A program made the position numbers and the translations under genes. DNA of 64,000 nucleotides from Thereva unica (Eukaryota > Arthropoda > Insecta > Diptera > Therevidae): NCBI GenBank assembly GCA_949987705.1, contig OX465281.1, positions 155,634,393-155,698,392 of the forward strand, in the 5' to 3' direction. The notes below the pieces were generated by a model. It was not told the DNA's origin. It was given only the letters and a program-made list of their open reading frames with translations, and did no database searches. Below, piece by piece: positions 43,499 to 54,649 of the stretch. Each line of letters starts with the position of its first letter. Positions within the stretch are counted from its first letter, which is position 1.

Positions 43499-46085
43499 AT
43501 GCCTACTACTCGTTCAGGGGCAAATACTGCTCCACCCTCGGACGACGCACAGTGGCGACATTTTTGATATTTCACCCAAATTACTCTAGAGGTCGTAATT
43601 TTTAAGTTATTGACAAAATTTTTTTTTAAAATGTTCATATTGAATTTACCTATCGATCCCTCGAGCCGGATTTTGAAATTTCATTTTCGTTTTTTTTAAA
43701 TTTTTAACAAAAAGTCTAATTTTTTCAAAAAAATACTATTTTTTCTATTCAATTTATTCTAACGGGCCGAAAATTGGAGTCTCCGTACCCATTTTTTTTT
43801 TAAAATGTTCGTCTTTTAGTTAGCTATTAATCTGTCTAAATGAATTTTTAATATAGTTTTTGAAAACTGTTAAAATTACTGTCAAATATCAAAGCATTCA
43901 GTTTTAAACTTTTTGGTAGAGGTTTACATATCACCCTGTATTTTTGTAACCCTATGAGGGATTTCCTTGAATAAGGCCTCAATCTACGCAGAATACTCCC
44001 GCCTATGTGAAACGGTAAAACTTAAGACTTCAACCCACCAACTTCCAGAGTTATGTGTCGTCAAAGTCAAAATTTTGTTTTTTTCTTCACTAAAATTTCA
44101 ACTTCAACCACCTTTTTCTCCAAAAAAAAAGTAGCTAATTGATATTTTTTTATTACATAATTGGAAAGCTTGGACAATTTCCTATGAATAATGTTCAACA
44201 ACTTTTATGCTACGGCCTATAGTTTTGAAGCTATAAGCAATTTTAATGGTAAAAATGACTCTATTTTGTACTTTTTCAGTTCCTTGCAGCCTGAGGTTAT
44301 GTCTAAAAGTGCCAAATAAGGCCATTTTTAGCATTAAAATTGCTTATAGCTTCAAAACTATAGGCCGTAGCATAAAAGTTGTTGAACATTATTCATAGGA
44401 AATTGTCCAAGCTTTCCAATTATGTAATAAAAAAATATCAATTAGCTACTTTTTTTTTGGAGAAAAAGGTGGTTGAAGTTGAAATTTTAGTGAAGAAAAA
44501 AACAAAATTTTGACTTTGACGACACATAACTCTGGAAGTTGGTGGGTTGAAGTCTTAAGTTTTACCGTTTCACATAGGCGGGAGTATTCTGCGTAGATTG
44601 AGGCCTTATTCAAGGAAATCCCTCATAGGGTTACAAAAATACAGGGTGATATGTAAACCTCTACCAAAAAGTTTCAAACTGAATGCTTTGATATTTGACA
44701 GTAATTTTAACAGTTTTCAAAAACTATATCAAAAATTCATTTAGACAGATTAATAGCTAACTAAAAGACGAACATTTAAAAAAAAAAATGGGTACGCAAA
44801 CTCCAATTTTCGGCCCGTTAGAATAAATTGAATAGAAAAAATAGTATTTTTTTGAAAAAATTAGACTTTTTGTTAAAATTTAAAAAAAAAACGAAAATGA
44901 AATTTCAAAATCCGGCTCGAGGGATCGATAGGTAAATTCAATATGAACATTTTAAAAAAAAAATTTTGTCAATAACTTAAAAATTACGACCTCTAGAGTA
45001 ATTTGGGTGAAATATCAAAAATGTCGCCACTGTGCGACGGTGAACCATCTGAGGAAGCTCGGCCTGGTGCAGAGTCCGGTGAGCCTGATCATGATGCCCC
45101 ATTGGAGGCTCTGATCGAACAAGTGGCAGGTCTGAAACAAGAACTGAGCCGAATGCAAGATCGTTACGAACAAATGTCACAACTACGCCCAAACCGAGCC
45201 AGTCTGGGAGAACCATCATCACTGAACCGCCCTAGTTCTGCTTCCATCGAGCCAGACCAAGCTGGAATCCCCCACCGCACCTCCAGCGTAGGTGACCGCC
45301 CTATCTTACAGTATGATCGATCGGGGCCCGCCTTTAAGCGAAAATCCCCTGTTTTAGGCTGGAACATTAAGTTTTCAGGTCGGACGGGAGAAATCTTGGC
45401 CGAGGAATTTCTCTACCGAACCGAGGCTAGAGCTCGAGATGAGGAAATCCTAAATTTAGAACTTATCCGAAATATTGTCGCTCTTTTGACAGGACCGGAT
45501 CAATTCGGAGGGCGTGAAACCGACTACCAGATTATCAAAGAACTCTTGGAGACCAAACAATTGGGTCAGTCTTACGATGTATACGCCTCCAAAATGTTGG
45601 CACTTTCAAATCGCTTATCACGGCCAATGCCCTCCGCCGAGCCTGTACAGATTGTCATGTCCAACCTTAGTTCCTCCCTAGGGGCGGTGATGGGGTCAAC
45701 ATATGACAATATGCGCCAGCTTCGCGAAGCGTGCATTCGAGTGGAAAGGTGGCAGCGAGCAAAGAAGGAAGAAGGACGACACCAGTATAAGGTACATGAA
45801 TTAGACGATTTAAACTCACGACAACGTGTCACAGCGTACCTGGAGGAAGAGTACGACCAATCACCTGCCATCGACGAAATCAAGGTTGCCCAGGTAGCAC
45901 GACGGCCAGTCAATTGCTGGAATTGCCGGCAAGAAGGTCACACCTTCACCGAGTGCACTTCGCCGGACCGAAGAGTATTCTGCTATCGCTGCGGCAGACC
46001 AGATGTTTATACCCCTACTTGTCCGAAGTGTTCGGGAAATTCGAACCAGGGTGCGAGGCCTCGCAGAGACCAGCGCCCGATATAG
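43499..46085 (+). pseudogene. gag: Gag of the second gypsy element, split by a foldback insertion
   Basis: The ATG at 43499 opens a frame that runs into the insertion at 43547. Beyond the duplicated CGACG (45035-45039) the same frame continues to 46085, so the native start is about 16 codons upstream of the insertion point. The later ATGs inside the right arm (45003, 45021) are not native. The product has an acidic start, a coiled-coil segment (LEALIEQVAGLKQELSRMQ), a capsid-like region, one good zinc knuckle (CWNCRQEGHTFTEC) and a second, altered one (CYRCGRPDVYTPTC) that lacks the histidine. Confidence 0.85.
43548..45034. mobile_element. Transib-like foldback element with about 710-bp arms
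   Basis: Two nearly perfect inverted arms (43548-44260 and 44324-45034) surround a loop of about 60 bp. Both ends read CACAGTGGCGACATTTTTG inwards. The 5-bp CGACG lies directly outside each end. A CACARTG terminus and a GC-rich 5-bp duplication of CGNCG form are the known marks of Transib transposons, relatives of RAG1. There is no transposase inside, so it is non-autonomous. It interrupts gag. Confidence 0.85.
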
Positions 46086-47802
46086 TCTCTGACCCTCCCT
46101 CACCAAGACCTGTCTCACCATCTAGTACGACGAACTGTCCCGACCTGCCGTCGGTAGAACCTTTGCCAATTTTCCCTACTCCACAAGCTAGAATTTCCTT
46201 CATGCGCCGATGGACAAATTACCACAAGGTCCGTAAACGAATCTTCAGTGAAAACGACGACGTTCATCAACCAGTCAAGGTCCCACGTATACGCCTAAGG
46301 ACTATCGAAAAACGACAAATGGCCAACATGGCTATTTCAGCTATAATTAATGACGTCCCTGATGAGCGGCCGTTTATGAATGTCGAAATTTTGGGCGAAA
46401 GTATAACCGGATTATTAGACAGCGGGGCAAGCATGAGTTGCCTGGGAAGAGGGGCAGAGTCGTTCCTCCAGAATCACCCAGAAGCACAGCTATGCCGCTT
46501 GCACACCTCTGTCCAAATGGCCGACGGTACCCCTAAAGGGATATTAGGCTACATCACGGTCCCTGTGACTTACGGGGCTCGCACCTCGCGTTTGACTATA
46601 TTTATAGTCCCTAACTTGTTACAGCGGTTATACCTCGGAATAGACTTTTGGAAGGCCTTTAACCTGGCCCCACATCTAATTGGCGAAATACAGCTAGGCC
46701 CCACTCAGGATCCAAACTGCCATCGCCTTGCGGAAGCCCAGCAGGTGCGATTGAATCAGGCCAAGGCGCGGTTCCCGTCTTCGGACACCTGTGGCCTCGG
46801 CAAGATACACTTGGAACAGCATGTTATCGACACTGGCGAGGCGGTGCCCATTAAGCAGAGGCACTACCCAGTATCTCCTGCAATCCAGACCCTCATGTAT
46901 GAGCATGCTGAGTCTTGGTGTGATTGAAGATAGCAACAGTCCATGGAACTCACCTGTAGTCCTGGTTCGAAAGCCTGGCAAAGTACGGCTTTGCCTGGAC
47001 TCCCGCAAGGTGAATGCAGTTACGGTGAAGGACGCCTATCTATTGCCACACATCGACGGTCTTTTGGGACGTTTACAGGACACTAAGTATATCTCCGCTA
47101 TAGATCTAAAGGATGCCTTCTGGCAGATTCCGTTAGATGCAAAATCTAGGGAAAAGACCGCTTTCACAGTCCCAGGCAGGCCGTTGTATCAGTTCACGGT
47201 GATGCCGTTCGGACTGTGCAACGCGCCACAGCGCATGTGCCGCCTGATGGACAAGGCCATACCGGGCTCGTTGCGGGAAAATGTGTTTGTCTATTTAGAT
47301 GATTTATTGGTAGTATCCCCAGACTTTGATACGCACGTCAGGCTGTTGGAACGAGTCGCCTCCTGCCTCTGCCTTGCTGGCTTAACCGTGAACCTGGCCA
47401 AAAGCCGGTTGTGCGTAAAGGAGGTAAAATACTTGGGTTTCATTATTGGTGACGGATCACTCAAGACAGACCCGGACAAGGTGGCTGCCATCAGAGATTG
47501 AGGTGAGGCGCTTTTTGGGCATGACGGGATGGTATAGGCGATTCATAGGCAACTATGCGAGCATCGCCTCTCCCATCACGGACTGCCTGAAGGCTGCCAA
47601 ATTTACTTGGACCAACGAGGCCCAACAGGCCTTCATGGAGTTGAAGAAATTGATGATGTCAGCTCCCTTGCTGGTCACCCCGGACTTCACCCGTCCTTTC
47701 TTTATTCAGTGTGACGCAAGCAAGACAGGGGTTGGAGGCGTCTTGTTCCAGAAGCATGGCGATGACGAACATCCCATCGCGTATTTTTCAAAAAAACTCA
47801 TA
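45914..47802 (+). pseudogene. pol: Pol of the second gypsy element, broken
   Basis: It overlaps gag in the -1 frame from 45914. The protease motif is LLDSGASMSCLG. A frameshift near 46890-46920 separates it from the reverse transcriptase (DLKDAFWQIPLD, MPFGLCNAPQ, VYLDDLLVV). A small deletion near 47500 leads to a second shift, after which RFLGMTGWYRRFIGNY and the start of RNase H (FFIQCDASKTGVGGVL, AYFSKKL) are read. The MITE at 47803 ends it, and integrase is absent. Confidence 0.9.
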
Positions 47803-48296
47803 GCCCAGTCACTTTATACTAAAAAAGGGCCAAACCTCTGAATAAATGCAACTGGAGATTTATTAGCGGGATTCTCTTTATTCTGGGCTCACAAATAATT
47901 TCCCAAAAGTCCATAAAGCCAACTGACCGGCTACTCGAGTTATGGAAGGTCAAAGGTCACGAAAATTAGTTTTTCTCAAAAATCTCGTGAATTATCGGTT
48001 TTATGCAATTTTTGGCTAAGTAAAGATTGTTCGTGAGATAAATCTGCGTGAAAATGTCCTATACGAACAATCTCACGAACAATCTTTACTTAGCCAAAAA
48101 TTGCATAAAACCGATAATTTACGAGATTTTTGAGAAAAACTAATTTTCGTGACCTTTGACCTTCCATAACTCGAGTAGCCGGTCAGTTGGCTTTATGGAC
48201 TTTTGGGAAATTTTTTGTGAGCCCAAAATAAAGAGAATCCCGCTGATAAATCTCCAGTTGCATTTTTTCAGAGGTTCATGTTTAAAGTGACTGGGC
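47803..48296. mobile_element. MITE with about 230-bp inverted arms, TA target
   Basis: It is 494 bp. The left end GCCCAGTCACTTTA and the right end TAAAGTGACTGGGC are flanked by TA on both sides (47801-47802, 48297-48298). The arms are 47803-48038 and 48071-48296, with a loop of about 32 bp. The TA target suggests the Tc1/mariner superfamily. It interrupts RNase H of the second gypsy element. Confidence 0.88.
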
Positions 48297-48298
48297 TA

Positions 48299-48739
48299 GT
48301 ATGGATAAATCGGATTCCAATAAGAGTATAATGGTGCATCCACGCTACGCGGACTTAGGTCATACGCGCTTTTGCCTCTTTTGGAACGAAGTTCCTTAAC
48401 GCGGCTTGCGGGTAGAGTGAATTGGGAGAAATCGTCACGTAAGAAAATGCGATATTTTGTGTATGTATGCGTGCGAGTATCGATCCCAGTAGGCAATTTG
48501 TGAATTTATTAAATCAGAATGCAGTGTTTTTCTTTAGAAATTGGAATCAATTTGCACCGATAGCTATAGGAAGAAATGATAATGCAAAGTGTCATGAATG
48601 ACGAACGTGCACACTTTTTGCATTGGTCATTATCGATAATAAATGCATATGCTTTTTTATTGAAATGAACGGAATACCTTTCAAAATCAAGCTACAAGTA
48701 CGATTATTAACTGAAAACGTTTTTATTAGCTCGCTTTCT
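48299..48739. other. Non-coding repeat fragment
   Basis: The part 48310-48375 (AAGAGTATAATGG ... CGCGGACTTAGGTCATACGC) matches, in reverse, 54592-54665. It is a dispersed repeat of unknown class. There is no gene. Confidence 0.6.
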
Positions 48740-50440
48740 TGTCTGTCTGTTTGTGCGGTACAAATCTTGCAATCGATTTTTTGGCTACTTCCGGTTACCC
48801 GATCACCCTGAAATTTTGCACACAGCTTCAGCTCCGATGACAATGCAATATGGTATACTCATTATACCGTTAGATCCATGGCGGAGGACTCTAGAGGACG
48901 GATTACTGTTTTCTTCACGGAACAAATTTTGCATTCGATTTTTCAAATACTTCCGGATATCATGGTGAAATTGTGCACACAACTTTAGCTGTGATGACAA
49001 TGCAATATGGTACCTACCTTTAGTCCATGGAGGCCGTCTCAGGAGGGCGGATTGAAATATTCTTCATAAACCCTTCGACATGGATATCAAATGAAATGGT
49101 ATGATAAGTAGAACACCATAAGCAATATAGCATACTCAATTTATCGTTTGGTCCATGGCGGTCATCTCCAGAGGACGGATTACCATTTTTTTCACAACCC
49201 CCTCTATATGGGTATCAAATGAAAGGGCATCATAAGACGAATGCAATAAGCCATGCCCTTAGATCCATGGCAGACTCCTCAGGAGGGTGGGTTACCATTC
49301 TCTTCAGAACCCTTTCGACATGGGTATCAAATGAAAGGGTCTCGACATGGGTATCAAATGAAAGGGAATCATAAGTCGAATACAATAAGCTATGTCTTTA
49401 GATCCATGGCGGCCTCCTCAGAAGAGTGGGTTACCATTCTCTTCAGAGCCTTTTCGATATGGGTATCAAATGAAAGGGTATGATAAGTAAAACACCATAA
49501 GCAATACAATATACTCAGAACATCATTAGGTCCATGGCGACCTCCTCAGGAGGGTGGGTTACCATTCTCTTCAGAACCCTTTCGACATGGGTATCAAATG
49601 AAAGGGTATGATAAAGTAGAATACCAGAAGCAATATATTATCCTCAATATTTCGTTTGGTCCATGGCGGCCATCTCAAGAGGACGGATTAACATTTTCGT
49701 CACAACCCCCTCGACATGGGTATCAAACGAAAAGGCATCATAAGTAATGCAATAAGCTATGTCTTTAGATCCACGGCCACCTCCTCAGGAGGGCCGGTTA
49801 CAATTCTCTTCAGCACCCTTTAGACATAGGTATCAAATGAAAGGGTATGATAAGTAAAACACCATAAGCAATACAATATACTCAGAAAATCATTAGATCC
49901 ATGGCGGCCTCCTCAGGAGGGTGGGTTACCATTCCCTTCAGAACCCTTTCGACATGGGTATCAAATGAAAGGGTATGATAAGTAGAATACCATAAGCAAT
50001 ATAGTATACTCAATATTTCGTTTGATCCATGGCGGCCATCTCAAGAGGACGGATTAACACTTCTTTCACAACCCCCTCGACATGGGTATCAAACGAAAGA
50101 GCATCAAAAGTAAAGCAATAAGTCTTTAGATCCATGGCGACCTCCTCAGGAGGGCCGGTTACCATTCTCTTCAGAACACTTTCGACATGGGTATCAAATG
50201 AAAGGGTGTGATAAGTAAAAAACCATAAGCAATACAATTTATTCAGAACATCATTAGGTCCATGGCGGCTTCCTCAGGAGAGTGGGTTACCATTCTCTTC
50301 AGAACCCTTTCGACATGGGTATCAAATGAAAGGGTATGATAAGTAGAATACCATAAGCAATATAGTATACTCAATATTTCGTTTGGTCCAAGGCGGCCAT
50401 CTCAAGAGGACGTATTAACATTTTCTTTACAACAATATGT
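48740..50440 (+). repeat. Second block of the 128-bp repeat
   Basis: It has the same leader and unit as at 35220 (CCATGGCGG, TTCTTCACAACC, GACATGGGTATCAAA). About eleven units occur, with more indels and two alternating unit types: CATCTCAAGAGGACGGATTA versus CTCCTCAGGAGGGTGGGTTA. The alternation gives a higher-order pattern not seen at the other loci. Confidence 0.9.
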
Positions 50441-50819
50441 TTTTATATGAAGAAAGCAGTTAAATACAATCAAAAGTCAGCTAAGCGCTTTTCAGTAAAA
50501 GAGTAGTTTCAAAATAGTAAAAATGATCAAAAAAGAGATGCAGCTATTATTGAAATAAAAATCTTATAAAATTAATTTAGCTTACTTCTTCATTTTAATT
50601 TTCAGGAATTTCAAAATTAAAAAGATTGGTATATTATTAGTAGATTTAAGTAACAATTTTCGACATGTATCCGTCATAATATCATGACCATGTTAAAAAG
50701 TGATTGCAAAATGTCGCACACAAGACTAAAAAGCAGATAATAATTATTACATAAATAATTATTACATAAAGAAAACTTTTTAATATAACACGTTTTTATA
50801 ACGAACTAAAAAGTATAAA
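50441..50819. other. No recognisable gene
   Basis: This is AT-rich sequence between the repeat block and the Helentron helicase scraps. Confidence 0.5.
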
Positions 50820-51760
50820 ATAATGGCACTAGCCCCATACTGATTCTGCACTAATTTTCCAGCTGAACCATTACATAAGCCATCTGATACATCAATATTT
50901 GTTGTTATTAGATAAAACATGCCTTTAACAAAAGTAATTTGATATGGTAAACCACCAGTATCGATGATTGACTTTTTATGTAGCTTTACTCTGAAATTAG
51001 CATCTTGTTCCAGATTTCTAGTTTCGGATTTCTGGTTCCATGCTATTGTCGGCTGATGTTATTGAAGGTAGGTAAATGATTTTACCACTTAAAATTCGTT
51101 TTCCTCTACCTTAATTGTGGGACAAATGTTAGGTGTTCTTGTAGACGAGGCCAACATGTTCTTTGTTTTGCTTTCGTTAATGTGCAGTCCCAGATTTCCT
51201 GTCTGCATAAGCCAGTAATTGCATGGACTTGTGGAGGATCGTGCCTCTTGATATCATGCCCGAATATCAGATCACTTTCTCCAACGGGATAAACTACTAA
51301 TGCTTAACATATAAAGAGGAAAGACACTCATTACTCTATCTGTACACATATAACAATAATTATTAAAAGAAATCGAATAATAATTTTGACTGTGAAAAAG
51401 TAATGTAAGCCTCTGCTAGCGTAAATGTCGAGCGATGGTTCACTCAATACTGTGAAACACCAAACGCCAGTCAATTTTCATTAAAAGCTCTGCACTGATC
51501 ATACTTATTTCATCGATGATTATTACTTTTACATATCTAAAAAGAGATTTATACAAATGTAAGATTTCAGATGACAGAGGTAATGGTTTTGAAATTCTAA
51601 GGGCATTTACTGCCACAGCAGCTTTTCCTGTGGTAGCGCAAGTTATATAAGCATTACAATAGCCGTCTGTATCAGTAAATCTATTATAAATTTCCATTAT
51701 GAGCTTAATGACGAAAGTTTTACCAGCTCCTGCTGGACCAGTGAAAAAAAATAAGAAACG
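50820..51760 (-). pseudogene. Helentron Pif1-type helicase, two fragments around a LINE scrap
   Basis: On the minus strand, 51757-51440 has the Walker A motif GPAGAGKTF, then CATTGKAAVAVNAL and Walker B IIIDEISMI. At 50990-50820 a later helicase motif is readable (GLPYQITFVKGMFYLITTN, then DVSDGLCNGSAGKL). Between them, 51310-51010 is a non-LTR reverse transcriptase piece on the same strand (TILHKSMQLLAYAD, LGLHINESKTKNML) in which the second catalytic Asp and following residues are lost. Confidence 0.82.
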
Positions 51761-51761
51761 A

Positions 51762-52106
51762 TCATGAAATAGTTATTGTAGCTGTTTATATATCACCAAA
51801 TCAAAAGATTGAGGATATTACATTATTTATTCATCGATCCCTGTTAGAATATACTGAGAGAGAATCTAAATTACTATGTCATAAACTTCCACTAATATTA
51901 GCTGGAGACTTTAATATGTATTAACTTCAATGAAAAAGACAAATTTAAAATCTTCACATCCTTTTTATCTGACACATTTAATTTGAGTATGAATAACGAT
52001 CCAGCACAGTACACAACGAAATACTGTACTACAGTTGATGCCGTTTTTTCAAGATTCTTGGACAAAATTGATTCTGAAGTATATGCATCTTATTATAGTT
52101 ATCATC
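51762..52106 (+). pseudogene. Helentron endonuclease fragment of a second lineage
   Basis: The text reads HEIVIVAVYISPNQKIEDI, LPLILAGDFN, FNLSMNNDPAQYTTKY, TTVDAVFSRFLDK and SYYSYH. A frameshift lies just after GDFN. It is related to, but clearly distinct from, the copies at 39026 and 52949. It stands head to head with the helicase pieces on the other strand, so the locus is rearranged. Confidence 0.82.
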
Positions 52107-52803
52107 CTTAGCCCTTCCCCGCTCCGCCAAAGCGCATGTCATCGGTTGGTTGATGAGATTCAACTAGTTTCAGGAGGCATAACACTCCAGCGAGCTGTTT
52201 CTCGATGCCCCGATGCCAAAGTCGCAATAGTAATGGTTGGAAGTAGCTGGAAAAATATCGCTGGTAGGTTGTGGCAGTTCCTTCCTTCCCCGACTAGAGC
52301 TGCTGTTCGACATTGCACTCTATATGAAGAAAATAGATTGTCGACAGTATAAAGGGTCTTCCCTGAGACTCTAGTCTTTCACATAAAAAAAAAAAATAAA
52401 TAAGCCAATAATTTCTATGTTACAATTGGTGATAAAATTTTAATTTTTTTTGGATAGTTTTGGAATGTTAATATTATAATGAATATTTTCCTAAAATATT
52501 AAATTAAATTTTTGATTTGATTCGATCCTTTATCTGACACATTTAATTTGAGTATGAATAATGATCCAGCACAGTACACAACGAAATACTGTACTACAGT
52601 TGATGCCGTTTTTTCAAGATTCTTGGACAAAATTGATTCTGAAGTATATGCATCTTATTATAGTTATCATAAGCCAATAATTTCTAGGTTACAATTTGGT
52701 GATAAAATTTGAAATTTTTTTTTTTTTTTGAAAGTTTTGGAATGTTAATATTATAATAAATATTTTCCTAAAATATTAAATTAAATTTTTGATTTGATTC
52801 GAT
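51959..52803 (+). repeat. Tandem duplication, only one unit with a SINE
   Basis: Unit 1 is 51959-52525 and unit 2 is 52526-52803. They share the endonuclease end and its AT-rich downstream text to GATTCGATCC. Unit 1 holds the SINE 52107-52402 between TAGTTATCAT and AAGCCAATAA; unit 2 has these words joined. Confidence 0.9.
52107..52402 (+). mobile_element. 5'-truncated SINE copy
   Basis: It begins at TTAGCCCTTCCCCGCTCC, inside the SINE body, and ends CTTTCACAT plus a run of A. It matches 41092-40626 in reverse, minus the tRNA head. The empty site is preserved in the neighbouring duplicate. Confidence 0.92.
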
Positions 52804-52948
52804 CCTTTACATTATTTGCTTGAAAAATAGTATAAAGTAAAAATAAACAAAATATACAGATTTTATTTGGAGTTACATTCGCAGTTGTAGAAAAATCGTA
52901 AGGAACTTCGTTCCTGACGGGGGTCCCGTGACCTCACCTGATTTTTTT
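52804..52948. other. Junction segment with hairpin words
   Basis: GGAACTTCGTTCC and ACGGGGGTCCCGT form two short hairpins at 52912-52940, just before Helentron copy 2. They may be part of a Helentron terminus. Confidence 0.5.
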
Positions 52949-54378
52949 GAAGTGAAAACTTCTTTAGCCGCGTTGGGCACTTTTTGATAGGGGAAAATGT
53001 TATGGGTTCGCGTCACCGACATGCTCATGACTGGCGCACGCGCTCAATCGATTATAATCAAAAACTTTTTGATTTTGTATAAAAAAATAAATCTGACCGC
53101 CTACTATTATTCAATTAAGTATCGAAAATGAAAATATAAAACCAGTCTTTTTGACTGATGTGTTAAATATCTGTTTTCCAAATTTCTTTGGATCCTTGAT
53201 CCTGAAGATGTAACACCTCTAAATGCTTCAGAAACAGATAAACATCATAAGATCAACAAGTCATCGAGAGGATCTAACGTTAGAATTGAAAAGGTTACAA
53301 AACAATACACTACAAACGGTCACCAAAACTTTTCTAGAATTCATCTCCAACAAGAAAGGATTATCGATATTTTCATTCAATTGTCAAAGTTTGCATGCGC
53401 ATGCAGCTGATCTAAAAAATGATGCTATCGTAAAAAAGTCAAATGTTCTGCTTTTGTCAGAAACTCGTATGAAAAACGAAGAACCACTTGATGTTCCGAA
53501 TTTGAACTTTGTTGTAAGTTATAAAAGACCCGAAGTTCCAGCAGCAGGAGTAGCTATTTATCACAATACTCAAGATACGTCACACTTCATTACTTCATAT
53601 ATGGACATACATACTAAATTCACTAGAAGCATTGGTGTTAATGATTCTGATATAGGCGAAATATGCGTTGCTCGTTGCAGTTCTGAGAATGGGCAATACA
53701 TATTAATGGTTGCCGTTTATATTTCGCCTGGAAAATCTATGAGACAGATACAACAATTTTTATTCGAAAATTTGATGATTTATACAAAAGAAGATTCTGA
53801 AATTCTCGAAAAAAGAATCGGCGAAAAATATGATAATGTACCGATGATTTTAAGTGGAGATTTCAATATTAACTTTGCAGATGATAAAAATCTACCATTA
53901 ATTGAATTTTTAAATGCAACACTTAATTTAAATATGTCCAATGATCGGAAACTTAGTACTACCAAATATAAAACGACGATCGATGCGGTTTTTACTTAGA
54001 TAAATTTGAATCAAACATTTTCATTTCTTACTTTAGTTACCATAACCCGATTGTATCTTTTTTACAATAAGTGCTAATGAAATAGGATGGTCAAAATTGC
54101 TACAATTATTACATAATTTAAAAAATAATTCTGAGATATCGGTTGAAGATGCAGCAGCATTAAATTTTATAGAAAAAAGTACACTTATTAATGAAGACGC
54201 AGTTACTTGTGCTACATATTTTAATAAGTTGGCTAATGTCCTAATGAAAATACTGCAATCAAAAAGATTTAGTCCTTTCAAGAAATATAGAATTTTGTAT
54301 TACTTCAAAAGAATCGAATTTCAACATCTAAGTTCTAAGTTTTCACTTCTATCGGCAGTCCCTATAACTGCCAATTTT
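52949..54378 (+). mobile_element. Rearranged Helentron fragment, copy 2
   Basis: It is collinear with 39026-40625: the same non-coding lead, endonuclease and Rep start, with the same endonuclease-to-Rep junction. About 165 bp holding the helicase end is missing (equivalent to 39286-39449). The endonuclease frame is open from 53223 to 53999, including LSGDFNINF and TTIDAVF, then stops because of a small deletion before the last conserved His. The Rep start follows at 54047-54378. After it a T-rich run and a few bases resembling the SINE end (ATAGAGTTTAATG) suggest that the SINE seen after copy 1 was once here too. Confidence 0.85.
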
Positions 54379-54649
54379 TTTTATTTTTTTTTTTCATATA
54401 GAGTTTAATGCCTTTTTTTGCGATATTTTTAATGGCAAAGACAGTACAACCAAACTGCGCGGACCAAAGGCTGTGCTTAAAAAGGTACATTGTACGTCTA
54501 CACAACACGGGCTTTTCAAAAGCGCGTATGTTTTTTCAAACAAAAATTGATTTGTTCTCTCAATTTGCTCACGATTCAGAACTCATGCGCGCTTTTGTCA
54601 GAGGCCGTACGGCGAAAAGCGCGTAGGATCTAAGTCCGCGGAGTGTGGA
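54379..54649. other. Non-coding repeat fragment
   Basis: 54592-54665 matches 48310-48375 in reverse. There is no gene. Confidence 0.55.

Larger units (their letters stand above)
41641..47802 (+). mobile_element. Second Ty3/gypsy element, broken and 3'-truncated
   Basis: The order is primer site 41641-41658, a long leader, gag from 43499, and pol overlapping gag by a -1 shift. A 1.5-kb foldback sits in the first codons of gag, two frame breaks lie in pol, and a MITE ends the readable RNase H at 47802. No integrase or 3' LTR follows. It is dead. The long leader and the tRNA-Lys primer recall some insect gypsy groups, but I cannot name the lineage. Confidence 0.85.

Noticed and set aside
53990..54060. 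A normal intergenic gap between two separate Helentrons
   Set aside because: The identical endonuclease-Rep joint occurs at 40300-40325, so it is a shared structure, not two neighbouring insertions at random.
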